This document shows positions 29,790 through 38,855 of a DNA stretch of 64,000 nt, in pieces. The DNA lies in contig JAJZYT010000001.1 of assembly GCA_021797915.1 (NCBI GenBank), positions 118,067-182,066 on the forward strand, in the 5' to 3' direction. Numbering within the stretch: the stretch's first letter is position 1; each line of letters starts with the position of its first letter. The notes beneath the pieces are model-generated. The model saw only the letters and a list, made by a program, of their open reading frames with translations, did not search any database and was not told the DNA's origin. The translations under genes and the position numbers were made by a program. This DNA comes from Thermoplasmata archaeon (GTDB lineage: Archaea > Thermoplasmatota > Thermoplasmata > Thermoplasmatales > GCA-001856825).

Positions 29790-30639
29790 TTATGTCCAGT
29801 CAGGAAAAGTAGCTTCCAAGGCTAGGAAGGAAGGATACAAGATGATAGAGGAGGGTGTCGAACTCAGAGCGGTTGCAGACTACCTAGAAGAAATGATCAG
29901 GAAAGACGGTGCAAGCATTGGCTTTCCGGTAAACCTTTCTATCAACCACGAGGCTGCACACTTCACCCCGGCCCCTGATACGGATCTAAAGTTTCAGCAG
30001 GGAGACCTTGTGAAACTGGATCTGGGCGCAGAGGTAAATGGCTGCATTGCAGATACCGCAGTCACAAAGGAGGTGTCCACAGACAACTGGACAAACCTCA
30101 TAAAGGCTTCACAGGAAGCGACGGAGAATGCTATAAAGAAGGTCAAGGTCGGAGCTCTCACCTCAGAGATAGGGAGGGAAATCGAGTCAACTATCAGAAA
30201 GTACGGCTACAATCCGGTATACAACCTGACAGGACATACGCTAGAGAAGTACGTGCTTCATGCGGGCACCCCTTTTCCCAACTACGACGATGGCTCAAGA
30301 GTGCGACTGTACCCAGGAATGAGCTTCGCGATCGAGCCATTTGCGACAACTGGAAGAGGGAGGGTAAAAGGACTCGAATTTGGTAACATCATGATCTGCT
30401 TGAAAGAAGATACAGACGAATCTATGAAGACACTCCGCAAGATATCCAGGGGACTCCCTTTCTCTATGAGAGATGCAGCTAGAAGTGTAGAGAACTACGA
30501 TTTCGTCGTGAAAGAAGCCCTTAAAAAGAAGTACCTCTATCCGTACCCAGTACTAAAGGAGAACAAAGGCGAAATGGTTGCTCAGACCGAGCACTCCGTC
30601 TTTCTGAGGGAGGACGGTCCTATAGTAACAACTTTGTGA
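29776..30639 (+). CDS. map: methionine aminopeptidase, type II
   Basis: SINHEAAHFTPAPDTDLKFQQGDLVKLDLGAEVNGCIADTAVT, TGHTLEKYVLHAG, FAIEPFATTGRG. Confidence 0.93.
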   Translation: MDYDDYVQSGKVASKARKEGYKMIEEGVELRAVADYLEEMIRKDGASIGFPVNLSINHEAAHFTPAPDTDLKFQQGDLVKLDLGAEVNGCIADTAVTKEVSTDNWTNLIKASQEATENAIKKVKVGALTSEIGREIESTIRKYGYNPVYNLTGHTLEKYVLHAGTPFPNYDDGSRVRLYPGMSFAIEPFATTGRGRVKGLEFGNIMICLKEDTDESMKTLRKISRGLPFSMRDAARSVENYDFVVKEALKKKYLYPYPVLKENKGEMVAQTEHSVFLREDGPIVTTL

Positions 30640-31204
30640 CTTGTTCGTCCACTTCTGCATATAGCTGGTCCAGGTTTCCATTGCTGTCAATATAAGTGAG
30701 GTTCTCCAGCTTCCCCTTCAAGCCGTAATATAAATTCTGGACGCCTTCGAGGTATTCCCTCTTCTCGAACCTAGAGACTGCTCCCCTCTTGGTCACCCTT
30801 CCCAACGCAACATCAACATCACAATACAGGATGAAAACGTGAGTGGGGAGTACGGGAAGCAACCTTGCAGTCTTGATGAAAAAATCGAAATATTGATCGA
30901 CATCCTTGAACATCTTGCTCAGGTAGTACCCCTGATATGCATAGCTGGAGTATAGCGAACGATCCGACACGACATTTCCCCGATTGCTTCCTTCCTTCAA
31001 CTTAGCTGCTCGGTCTGCCATGAAAAGAAAGAAATCAGTCACAGGGTCCCAATCATTTGCATTTATCAAAGACCCAATATTTCCCGACGAAGGTTCTTGC
31101 ACTGTTGCAAAACCGAACTTTTCTGCTACGTGCCTCGCAACGAACGTTTTCCCCGTACCATCTATGCCTTCAATCGCAAGATAGATGTTAGAAGAAGGAG
31201 TCAA
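30620..31204 (-). CDS. tmk: thymidylate kinase
   Basis: YLAIEGIDGTGKTFVARHVAE P-loop, VVSDRSLYSSYAYQG. Confidence 0.87.
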   Translation of the reverse strand: MTPSSNIYLAIEGIDGTGKTFVARHVAEKFGFATVQEPSSGNIGSLINANDWDPVTDFFLFMADRAAKLKEGSNRGNVVSDRSLYSSYAYQGYYLSKMFKDVDQYFDFFIKTARLLPVLPTHVFILYCDVDVALGRVTKRGAVSRFEKREYLEGVQNLYYGLKGKLENLTYIDSNGNLDQLYAEVDEQVTKLLL

Positions 31205-32198
31205 TACTCCGCTGCACCCCCTGTTTCCTGGTTTCCCTCACTCTACTAAGCGCAGACGTCACTCTCTCAGGAGAGAAGTCGTGATTTGTAACAAGTATCT
31301 CCGACGCTTTCTGCTCATTCAGTTCAGGAATCCGGATATGCCCCGGATCGACCACGTTCGGATTGAGGAATATATCCCTTATCTCTTCATAGTTCTCGAT
31401 CTTGATATTTGAGATGTTTCTTAGAGAACCATTCTTCTTGATCAGCTGATATGCCTTCTTGGGGCCAATCCCCTTGATCCCATCATTGAAATCGGTGCCA
31501 ATAAGCATACCCATATCAACCAGCTGTTCCCTCGTGATGCCCAGCTTCCTAAGGATCTCATCATTCACCAAGATTTCCGGTTTTACATCAACCACTCGTC
31601 CAGTTCTACCATATCTCCGCTTTCCACTGATCGTTAGATTTCTTATGAGACGGGGAGAACCAAACAAAAGGGAATCATAGTCCTGGGAAACGGCGGAATA
31701 GACTGATCCTATCCTGCACAGATAAGATGCTTCGGCTTCGCCTTCCGATGGAGCGTCCACTACCGCAATACCGATTGAATTGAGCAGTTCCTTGGACTCC
31801 GCAATCATCTCTGCTGTGAGTCTAGAGGTCCTCGAAGCAAAACTCTTCGCCTTTTCGTAATCTCCCATAGCCAAAGACATTCTATACTCCTCTTCTGCCT
31901 TTTCCTTCAGAGCAATCCTTTCCTTGATCGTCTTGTCTTTCAGAGCAGGTGGTTTTCCATCGAAGACGTAAACTGGTACTATCCCGGTCTCGAGCAAACT
32001 GATATTTCTGTAGAAGAGTCCGGAGAGATGGGAAGTAATGTTCCCATGACTGTCCTTGAGAGGGCTTCCATCGTATTCTCGTATGTTGCTAAGGAACTGG
32101 TAGATGACGTTAAAAGCATCCACGGCCAGCATTCTCCCCTTGAGAGTCTTGAGATCGACTTCACTTTTCTCAAGCAGGGAGGATATATCTACACCCAT
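31188..32198 (-). CDS. fen: flap endonuclease 1
   Basis: MGVDISSLLEKSEVDLKTLKGRMLAVDAFNVIYQFL, VDAPSEGEAEASYL, GTDFNDGIKGIGPKKAY, PIP-like C-terminus QRSIDSFF. Confidence 0.96.
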   Translation of the reverse strand: MGVDISSLLEKSEVDLKTLKGRMLAVDAFNVIYQFLSNIREYDGSPLKDSHGNITSHLSGLFYRNISLLETGIVPVYVFDGKPPALKDKTIKERIALKEKAEEEYRMSLAMGDYEKAKSFASRTSRLTAEMIAESKELLNSIGIAVVDAPSEGEAEASYLCRIGSVYSAVSQDYDSLLFGSPRLIRNLTISGKRRYGRTGRVVDVKPEILVNDEILRKLGITREQLVDMGMLIGTDFNDGIKGIGPKKAYQLIKKNGSLRNISNIKIENYEEIRDIFLNPNVVDPGHIRIPELNEQKASEILVTNHDFSPERVTSALSRVRETRKQGVQRSIDSFF

Positions 32199-32230
32199 CT
32201 TATTTATATAATGAAATCCGGTTAAAAAAG

Positions 32231-32899
32231 CTATTCGATGCCATTTTCAGTGATTACGAAGGGGCATTTCACGTCTTCGGGAAGGCTTCTGTGCTTAACG
32301 ACGGTCAACTCCCTTCTACCGGTCCCCAGTTTCCGGATCATGAAGATGGCCTTTGCAATGTGAGACAACGCACTTCCTCCAACGGGTTGGACTTCGCTGG
32401 TCGACTTGTCCGTGTAGACCTGGTTGACCAGAATAACAGGAATATCCTTGGAGAGTGCTAGGTTGCTGAGCATCTCTATCTGGGTGTTCAAGGTGTTCGA
32501 AGTCTTCTTACGAAGCTCTGCCCTTATCTCTCGTTCAACCCTGTAGTGAACTGTTATCGTATCAAAGACCAGGAGCACCACATCATTCATGGACTGCACC
32601 AGATTGAGTATCTTGGGTACTGATTCCAGCTGTTCCTCATAACTCCTTATCCTAAAGAACTTGAGATTAGAGAGTGATGGCTTGTCCCTCGTAATCTGTG
32701 AAATTCTTTCCGTCGAAACTCCCTCCGTATCGATGAAGATTACTTTTCCTACCTCGGCCGACTTGATAGCAGCAAAAAGGACAAGGTTAGTTTTCCCAGA
32801 TCCGGGTTCCCCATATATCTCAGTGATTATCCCCTTCTCAAAGCCTCCTTCGATACACTTATCCAAGCGAGCCAGGCCGGTTGAGATTCTTTCTGTCAT
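32231..32899 (-). CDS. radB: DNA repair protein RadB
   Basis: RISTGLARLDKCIEGGFEKGIITEIYGEPGSGKTNL; short RecA-core protein. Confidence 0.92.
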   Translation of the reverse strand: MTERISTGLARLDKCIEGGFEKGIITEIYGEPGSGKTNLVLFAAIKSAEVGKVIFIDTEGVSTERISQITRDKPSLSNLKFFRIRSYEEQLESVPKILNLVQSMNDVVLLVFDTITVHYRVEREIRAELRKKTSNTLNTQIEMLSNLALSKDIPVILVNQVYTDKSTSEVQPVGGSALSHIAKAIFMIRKLGTGRRELTVVKHRSLPEDVKCPFVITENGIE

Positions 32900-33513
32900 T
32901 TCAGGTCTTTCAAAACATTGGTCAATTCTCTGAGATCATTGCCTCTAATAATGCAGTCAACAAAGTCAAAATCCTTGTCCGAGTTGAACAGGATGGAATA
33001 ATCAGAATTCTTGAACATGTCCTTGTCCCATTCAGAATCTCCAATAGAGACCTTCTTTCCATTGTACTTTTCAAGGAAGAGCCCCTTTTCGTGGGGGTTC
33101 ACGACTGCAGTTCCCTTGACTAGCACATCGTTCTCAAAGACGAGTCTATTGGAGTAAATTGCATCCAGGTCGAAGTATTCCTTCACTCTGGAAACGATCA
33201 CATCAATCCCCCCGGAAATTGCAATTTTCTCCCCTTTAAACTCCTCAAGAAATTTCTTCAGATCTTCGAAGTGGGGATTGGGAATAATATTCTTAGCTAT
33301 CTTGTGAAAATCGGCCCTAGTTATCCTGGACTGCTTTGCAAGCCAAAGATTGACGTCGCGATCAATAAACTCCTGATATCCAATTTCTCCCTTTAGGAAA
33401 GAGCGAAGTGATTCTTCATTTTTGACACCAAAATAGTTGTGAATCGTGTTCCAGCTACTTTTTGGTTGCAAAAGCACACCATCTACGTCAAAAGCGATAA
33501 GGGAAGGCCGCAT
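32896..33513 (-). CDS. HAD-superfamily phosphatase (SerB-like)
   Basis: LIAFDVDGVLL nucleophile, AISGGIDVIVSRV, VSIGDSEWDKDMF; 4-nt overlap with radB. Confidence 0.85.
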   Translation of the reverse strand: MRPSLIAFDVDGVLLQPKSSWNTIHNYFGVKNEESLRSFLKGEIGYQEFIDRDVNLWLAKQSRITRADFHKIAKNIIPNPHFEDLKKFLEEFKGEKIAISGGIDVIVSRVKEYFDLDAIYSNRLVFENDVLVKGTAVVNPHEKGLFLEKYNGKKVSIGDSEWDKDMFKNSDYSILFNSDKDFDFVDCIIRGNDLRELTNVLKDLK

Positions 33514-33551
33514 TGTTAAGGCATAATTCCTTCCTATAAGAAGTTGCTATG

Positions 33552-33677
33552 AGTGGAGGCGGCGAACCGCATTTCCCATGCCCTCGCGGAACACAGTACA
33601 CGTGCGGAACGTGGACGGGCTTAACCTTCGGGTTCGGAATGAGACCGGGTGTTTCCCCGTCGCTATGGCCGTCAACC
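33552..33677 (-). rRNA. 5S ribosomal RNA
   Basis: Minus strand reads GACGGCCATAGCGACGGGGAAACACCCGGTCTCATTCCGAACCCGAAGGTTAAGCCCGTCCACGTTCCGCACGTGTACTGTGTTCCGCGAGGGCATGGGAAATGCGGTTCGCCGCC, the archaeal 5S consensus. Ends approximate. Confidence 0.95.
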
Positions 33678-33791
33678 GAAGAGAGATAGAGTTGGACTAT
33701 TTTATCCTTTCTTTAGGGTATGTTCTTTCGGTTTATCAGCCATAAAACATTAAAACATTCGTGTGAGGGACACCGGAACGCTTCTAACGGC

Positions 33792-34640
33792 TCATTTAAA
33801 GGTGTTCTTCAACGTTCCAAGTCCTTCGATACTTACTTCTACGGTGTCTCCAGCCTTCAACCAGTAACTATCTTTGTCTTTCATGCCAAGTACAACTCCA
33901 TCCGGGGTCCCCGTAGAGATTATGTCTCCAGGGTAAAGTGTGAGGTAATGGGAGATGTAAGAAACCAACCTCTCAACTGAGAATATCATATTGTTTGTGT
34001 TGGAATCCTGTCGAACTTCACCATTTACGACCGTTTTGATCCACAGTTTCTGTGGATCTTGTACTTCATCGCTTGTTACAATTGAAGGTCCATTTGGATA
34101 GAAACCCGAAAGGCTCTTCCCCAAAAGATATTGCGATGTTCTGTACTGCAACTCTCTAGATGAAATGTCATTTCCGATGAAATAACCGAAAATATACTTA
34201 TTGAAATCTGTCTCAACATCTCTCGCGGTCTTTCCGATCATTACACCGAGTTCTCCTTCATAATCTACTTTCAATCCCTTGCCAGGAATATTGATGTAGT
34301 CCAGATGACCTGCAAGTGCATCTGAATACTTGCTGAAAAGTACTGGATGCTCTGGTATTTTCCTTTCAGTTTCTTCTACGTGTGATCTGTAATTTAATCC
34401 AACGCAAATTATTTTTCCAGGCTTTCCAACCGCTGGGGCGTAACTAAATTTCTTCAGGTCAAGGTGGGAGTGGTTTCCCTTTTTCAATTCTTCCCTTATT
34501 TGCGTAACTCTTTCAAACACATTAGGAAGATCCACCGATTTCCTGTCTTCACTCAGAAGGTCTGCCACTGAAACGAATTCCCCATTCTCCTCAACGACTA
34601 AAATAATTTTTCCATCGACTATCAACCTGGAAAATTTCAT
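33792..34640 (-). CDS. fumarylacetoacetate hydrolase family protein
   Basis: GKIICVGLNYRSHVEE, VDYEGELGVMIGK, GNDISSRELQ, ISTGTPDGV. Confidence 0.92.
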   Translation of the reverse strand: MKFSRLIVDGKIILVVEENGEFVSVADLLSEDRKSVDLPNVFERVTQIREELKKGNHSHLDLKKFSYAPAVGKPGKIICVGLNYRSHVEETERKIPEHPVLFSKYSDALAGHLDYINIPGKGLKVDYEGELGVMIGKTARDVETDFNKYIFGYFIGNDISSRELQYRTSQYLLGKSLSGFYPNGPSIVTSDEVQDPQKLWIKTVVNGEVRQDSNTNNMIFSVERLVSYISHYLTLYPGDIISTGTPDGVVLGMKDKDSYWLKAGDTVEVSIEGLGTLKNTFK

Positions 34641-34868
34641 GTTTTTCGATGCCTCATTGCTTCCACGGTAATAGATTCAAGGGAACTCTCCACAAATCAG
34701 AAGTCCTGAGATCAGGTAGACATTACTTGTGAATTTGACAGAAGTCACAGCATTAAGATTAGCTTTCTCATCTAAACCCTATAATATGGCCGCCAAAGTG
34801 AACGGCCCCTCTCAAGGAGCTTAGAAAAATAAGAATAAATAAAAAAGGGAAAATAGGAGAGTTCTTAT

Positions 34869-36479
34869 CTAGTCTCCACTCGTTGAATCTTCTTTAATAT
34901 ACTTCTCCAGAGAATCGGTCTTCCAACCGCTGTACTGGCTCCAGATGTAGAGAAGGATTCCGGTGATTGCTATCATCACAAAATCCCATCCAAACGGAAC
35001 CAGGTTGATTCCTCCATAGTTTGAGGGGCCGATGTAGGATTCAATCGGTATGATTATCAGTCCCGCAATGAGCCACAGTCCAGATGTTATGTGCTTCGCA
35101 CCGTAGTGATTCTTCACATGGAAGTAGAAGTACATAACAAGTCCTACAAGAATTACGACCGAAACCTCAAGACTCAGAGGGAAGGTTGACCAGTATATGA
35201 TGAAGAAAGAAACTATGAATCCGATCGGGGCAAATATCTTGGAAGCAGGAAGTCTGAACAATCTCTTTCTATCGGGCACAGTTCTTCTGAAAACGTTGAT
35301 TGATGCGGGGCCGACTACATAAGCCACGACGAGTGTTGAAGTGAGAATCCCTACTAGTAGATGCCAGGATGGAAATTCGTACAGGAATGCGAATCCCAAT
35401 ACTGTTCCAAGTATGAGTGAATTCAGTGGAATGTGGGTCTTGGGGTGAAGTTTCGCGAAGACCTTGGGAGCATATCCGTACTCTGCCATTGACTGGAATA
35501 TTCTTGCAGGGTATGCTGCATAGGAAACGCCCGCTCCAAATGGAGAGACTATTGCATCAAGAAGTAGTATTACAACAAGCCATCCCAGTCCAATCGCAGC
35601 AGCTTCCTGTGCGAACGGTCCTGCTATGTATCCTCCGGATCCTAAAGCACCCCAGTTACCGGGAGTGATGCCTTGTGAAGCCCAGTTGATTCCGGAGATG
35701 AATGCAGTCTGCAACAAGAGGTATAGTGCGATAACTGCAACGATTGCGATGATCACTGATTTCCAGATGTAGTCTTTCTTTTTGGCCTCTCCAGCCATGT
35801 TTACAGCTGCCCTGAATCCTTCAAACGCGAATATAATTCCGCCGAGGACAAGTGCATAGAAGATTCCGCTTGGACCGGAACTTGCAAAGTTACCGAATGC
35901 GACAAAATTAGTCGGCTTGTATGTCAGAGTGAATATAGTTATCCCAGCGAGTATTGGTACTGCCCATTTCCAGATCATCACCGCGCTAGTGATGTTTCCG
36001 AAGATTTTGACTCTCTGTGTGTTTATCAAGAACATGACAATCATTGCAATGGCTGCAACCAGATAGCCGAGTGGTCTTAGTGTTCCAGAAGAATTGATCA
36101 TGCTTGGCAGGTAGAATGACATATAAGTTACAAGTGCGATTGCCTCTATAGTTGGAGTCATAATGTCAGAAAGCCATGCGGACCATCCTGCCAGGAATGC
36201 TGTCATCTTACCGAATGACATTTCTGATAGTGGAGTGGAACCGCCAGCTAGTGGGAACATCGATGATACTTCCATAAAGTTTACCGCAATAAAGAGCACA
36301 AAGACGCCACCAAAAATCCAAGACAGAATTGCACCAATAGACCCAGCATATGATACAGCATAGAGGGAAGCAAAGAGCCATCCTGACCCTATCATTCCCA
36401 TCGCATTCAGCATCACCAAGTTAAAAAGGCTAAGGTCTCTTTTGTAATTCGTTTTGCCTGAGACGCTAAGCGAACTCAT
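34869..36479 (-). CDS. APC-superfamily amino acid permease
   Basis: About 12 TM; NAMGMIGSGWLFA, MFPLAGGSTPLSEMSFGK, FAFEGFRAAVNMAGEAK. Confidence 0.9.
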   Translation of the reverse strand: MSSLSVSGKTNYKRDLSLFNLVMLNAMGMIGSGWLFASLYAVSYAGSIGAILSWIFGGVFVLFIAVNFMEVSSMFPLAGGSTPLSEMSFGKMTAFLAGWSAWLSDIMTPTIEAIALVTYMSFYLPSMINSSGTLRPLGYLVAAIAMIVMFLINTQRVKIFGNITSAVMIWKWAVPILAGITIFTLTYKPTNFVAFGNFASSGPSGIFYALVLGGIIFAFEGFRAAVNMAGEAKKKDYIWKSVIIAIVAVIALYLLLQTAFISGINWASQGITPGNWGALGSGGYIAGPFAQEAAAIGLGWLVVILLLDAIVSPFGAGVSYAAYPARIFQSMAEYGYAPKVFAKLHPKTHIPLNSLILGTVLGFAFLYEFPSWHLLVGILTSTLVVAYVVGPASINVFRRTVPDRKRLFRLPASKIFAPIGFIVSFFIIYWSTFPLSLEVSVVILVGLVMYFYFHVKNHYGAKHITSGLWLIAGLIIIPIESYIGPSNYGGINLVPFGWDFVMIAITGILLYIWSQYSGWKTDSLEKYIKEDSTSGD

Positions 36480-36604
36480 TTAAACTAATTAAGCGGAGCA
36501 TATATATAAGTTTCTCACTTTTCGGCAAGTACTAATTTGTTTAGACCCGCTAAAATCCTAAGTTTCAAGGGCACTCACTAGCTCATTTATGACGTTGTTA
36601 TGCT

Positions 36605-37756
36605 TTAGAGGGAAGCAGTCGACTGTTTCTCCCGTGAGCACTTCATCCTAAAGTCTTCAATAATGTTTTTGAAATGGATATATGCATCGTATGGGGACCC
36701 ATACGGATTGAAGTAGGAATGAACCTCCTGATCTGCAACTCCCGCTAGAGACATATAGTACAGGTGGTCCGTTGTTTGAAGGTACCTCCAGGTCTCCTTA
36801 TCTGCACAATTTGAAAGTGACTTAAGGTCCTCAAAAGCGTCCATTTGCATGTCGTTGCCCAACCATGCACTGAGGTCACGAGATGTGTCGGCCCAGGATG
36901 TGTAGTTAGGCACAGAGATTGTGTTGCGCGGTTTCAACGACTGTCCTATTTCAGAAATGGTAGAAAATTCCATTTCCCTAGACTCAACCTCTTTCGGAAG
37001 TGCTTTCATAAATTCGAAGATTCCAGTTTCTTTCCATTGATGTTCGCCGAAGGTTTCATAGTCCATGAAGAGGTTGATCACATCCCCTGGAGCATCTGCA
37101 AGCCACTTTGCATATTTGTCTGCAAACAACGGATAATCACTCCATGATCGATTCGAAAATCTGAACGAAACATCGTCGCTCAGCCTGTAGTTCCTTAGGA
37201 GAAGATTCTGACCGTACGGATTCTCGTATAGATAGTTTGGATCATGGCTCTTGATCAGCTGATCGGTTCCCTCTGCGATTATATTCTTATACCCCATTTC
37301 GTGGGCTAATCTACCTATCTCATTGCTGTAGATGAGTTCCGAATTCCTCAACGTCGTTGGTGTCCTATTGAAAAGAGTCTTTATCAGGTCGCTATCCATT
37401 TTGACCTGTTCCTTGAACTCACTCTCGTTCCATAGTGATGACAGGCTGTGATAGTAAGTTTCAGCAACTATTTCTCCTCCACCAACCTCAAAATACTCTG
37501 CAAATTTTTCTACCACATCCTTCCTCGTCCTAAGAAGGGCCTCAAGTAGTACTCCCGATATCGAAATTGACGCTTTGATTCCAGAGTCGATCAACATTTG
37601 GGTCGCAGGGATGTAACATTTATCCGAGACCCTATTCAGTATCTCAGCATTCCTGTCGTCCCAGAAGTACTCGTGGTTTTTTCCTCTCTCATTCGCCTTA
37701 TAGTATCTGATTCTCCTGGGCTGGTGAACTTCGAAAAAGAAAACTATTTTCTTCAC
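36605..37756 (-). CDS. GH57-family alpha-amylase-like protein
   Basis: IVFFFEVHQPRRI, ISGVLLEALL, RNSELIYSNEIG, FMDYETFGEHQ; likely GTG start at 37756 with a GTGA overlap with the upstream glycosyltransferase stop. Confidence 0.88.
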   Translation of the reverse strand: MKKIVFFFEVHQPRRIRYYKANERGKNHEYFWDDRNAEILNRVSDKCYIPATQMLIDSGIKASISISGVLLEALLRTRKDVVEKFAEYFEVGGGEIVAETYYHSLSSLWNESEFKEQVKMDSDLIKTLFNRTPTTLRNSELIYSNEIGRLAHEMGYKNIIAEGTDQLIKSHDPNYLYENPYGQNLLLRNYRLSDDVSFRFSNRSWSDYPLFADKYAKWLADAPGDVINLFMDYETFGEHQWKETGIFEFMKALPKEVESREMEFSTISEIGQSLKPRNTISVPNYTSWADTSRDLSAWLGNDMQMDAFEDLKSLSNCADKETWRYLQTTDHLYYMSLAGVADQEVHSYFNPYGSPYDAYIHFKNIIEDFRMKCSREKQSTASL

Positions 37757-38853
37757 AGAGAGTTGTACACCTCCATTGTCTTTATCGCAGCACGTTCCCA
37801 ACTAAAATTCAAGGCTTCGATCCTACCTCTCTCTCCCAAAATTTCCCTGAGGGGGCGATGTTTCAGGACAGAGTTGACGTAGTCACTCATTCGATCAACG
37901 TCCCAGAAATCACACTTTAATGAATTGAAAAGGGCTTCCCCCACACCTGTTGTTTTGCTTATCACTGTGGGGGTTCCGGTCGACATTGATTCCAGAACTG
38001 TCATCCCAAAGGGTTCTGACACTGCAGGCAGAACAAAGACGTCGCTGTCTCTGTACAATTTCACTGCTGACTCTTCGCTAACGAAGCCAGTGAATTCGAA
38101 ATTGCTTCCCAGACCAAATCTGTCCACCATTTCTTTGATCTGCCAGTACTGATCTCCCGTCCCTGCTATAATGAATTTCACATCGTCAACAATCTTCAGT
38201 ACCTGTTTTGCGAGTTCGACGAAGAAGGTTGGGCCCTTTTGAGGCGTAACTCTCCCGAGGTAAAGAACTGTGCTACGCGAGTTGTAGTTTTTCTTTACAT
38301 TTGAAAAAATTGAAGTGCTTACACCATTGTAAACTATGGTAGTGTTGCCGCGTCCTCCGTATAGAACTCTCAGAATCTTATCGGTGTAACCAGAAACAGT
38401 AATGACTCTATCTGCCCTATTGTAACCCTCTCTTTCGATTGACATAATCCTTTCCTGTGGGTTGAAATTTCCAGATCTATCATACTCTGTACTGTGAAAT
38501 GTGACTACAAGCGGTAAGTCATATTTCTTTTTCAGTTTGATGGCCGCAGGTACCGTTATCCAGTCGTGGGCGTGAATAATGTCCGTATGCGGATCGAAGG
38601 TCTGAACTAGTCTTGAGTTGTACTCCAACACCAGATCATAGAAATCTACTGAGGATGAATAGGGACTCCCGAGCTCTCCAATATTTACTTTGGTCACGCC
38701 AAATGGGTAACGATCTGATAGTTGTGGAAAGTCCGGTACGTATACCACCACTTCCATAACCCCTGATAGAACGGTGAAAAGATTCATTGTGTGAATGCCG
38801 AGACCCCCGGAAAATGATGGTGGTAATTCCCAGCCTAGTACAGATACTTTCAT
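37753..38853 (-). CDS. glycogen synthase-like glycosyltransferase (GT4/GT5)
   Basis: MKVSVLGWELPPSFSGGLGIHTMNLF, HAHDWITVPAAI, VLYLGRVTPQKGPTFFVELA, PAVSEPFGMTVLESMSTGTP. Confidence 0.88.
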   Translation of the reverse strand: MKVSVLGWELPPSFSGGLGIHTMNLFTVLSGVMEVVVYVPDFPQLSDRYPFGVTKVNIGELGSPYSSSVDFYDLVLEYNSRLVQTFDPHTDIIHAHDWITVPAAIKLKKKYDLPLVVTFHSTEYDRSGNFNPQERIMSIEREGYNRADRVITVSGYTDKILRVLYGGRGNTTIVYNGVSTSIFSNVKKNYNSRSTVLYLGRVTPQKGPTFFVELAKQVLKIVDDVKFIIAGTGDQYWQIKEMVDRFGLGSNFEFTGFVSEESAVKLYRDSDVFVLPAVSEPFGMTVLESMSTGTPTVISKTTGVGEALFNSLKCDFWDVDRMSDYVNSVLKHRPLREILGERGRIEALNFSWERAAIKTMEVYNSL

Positions 38854-38855
38854 GG

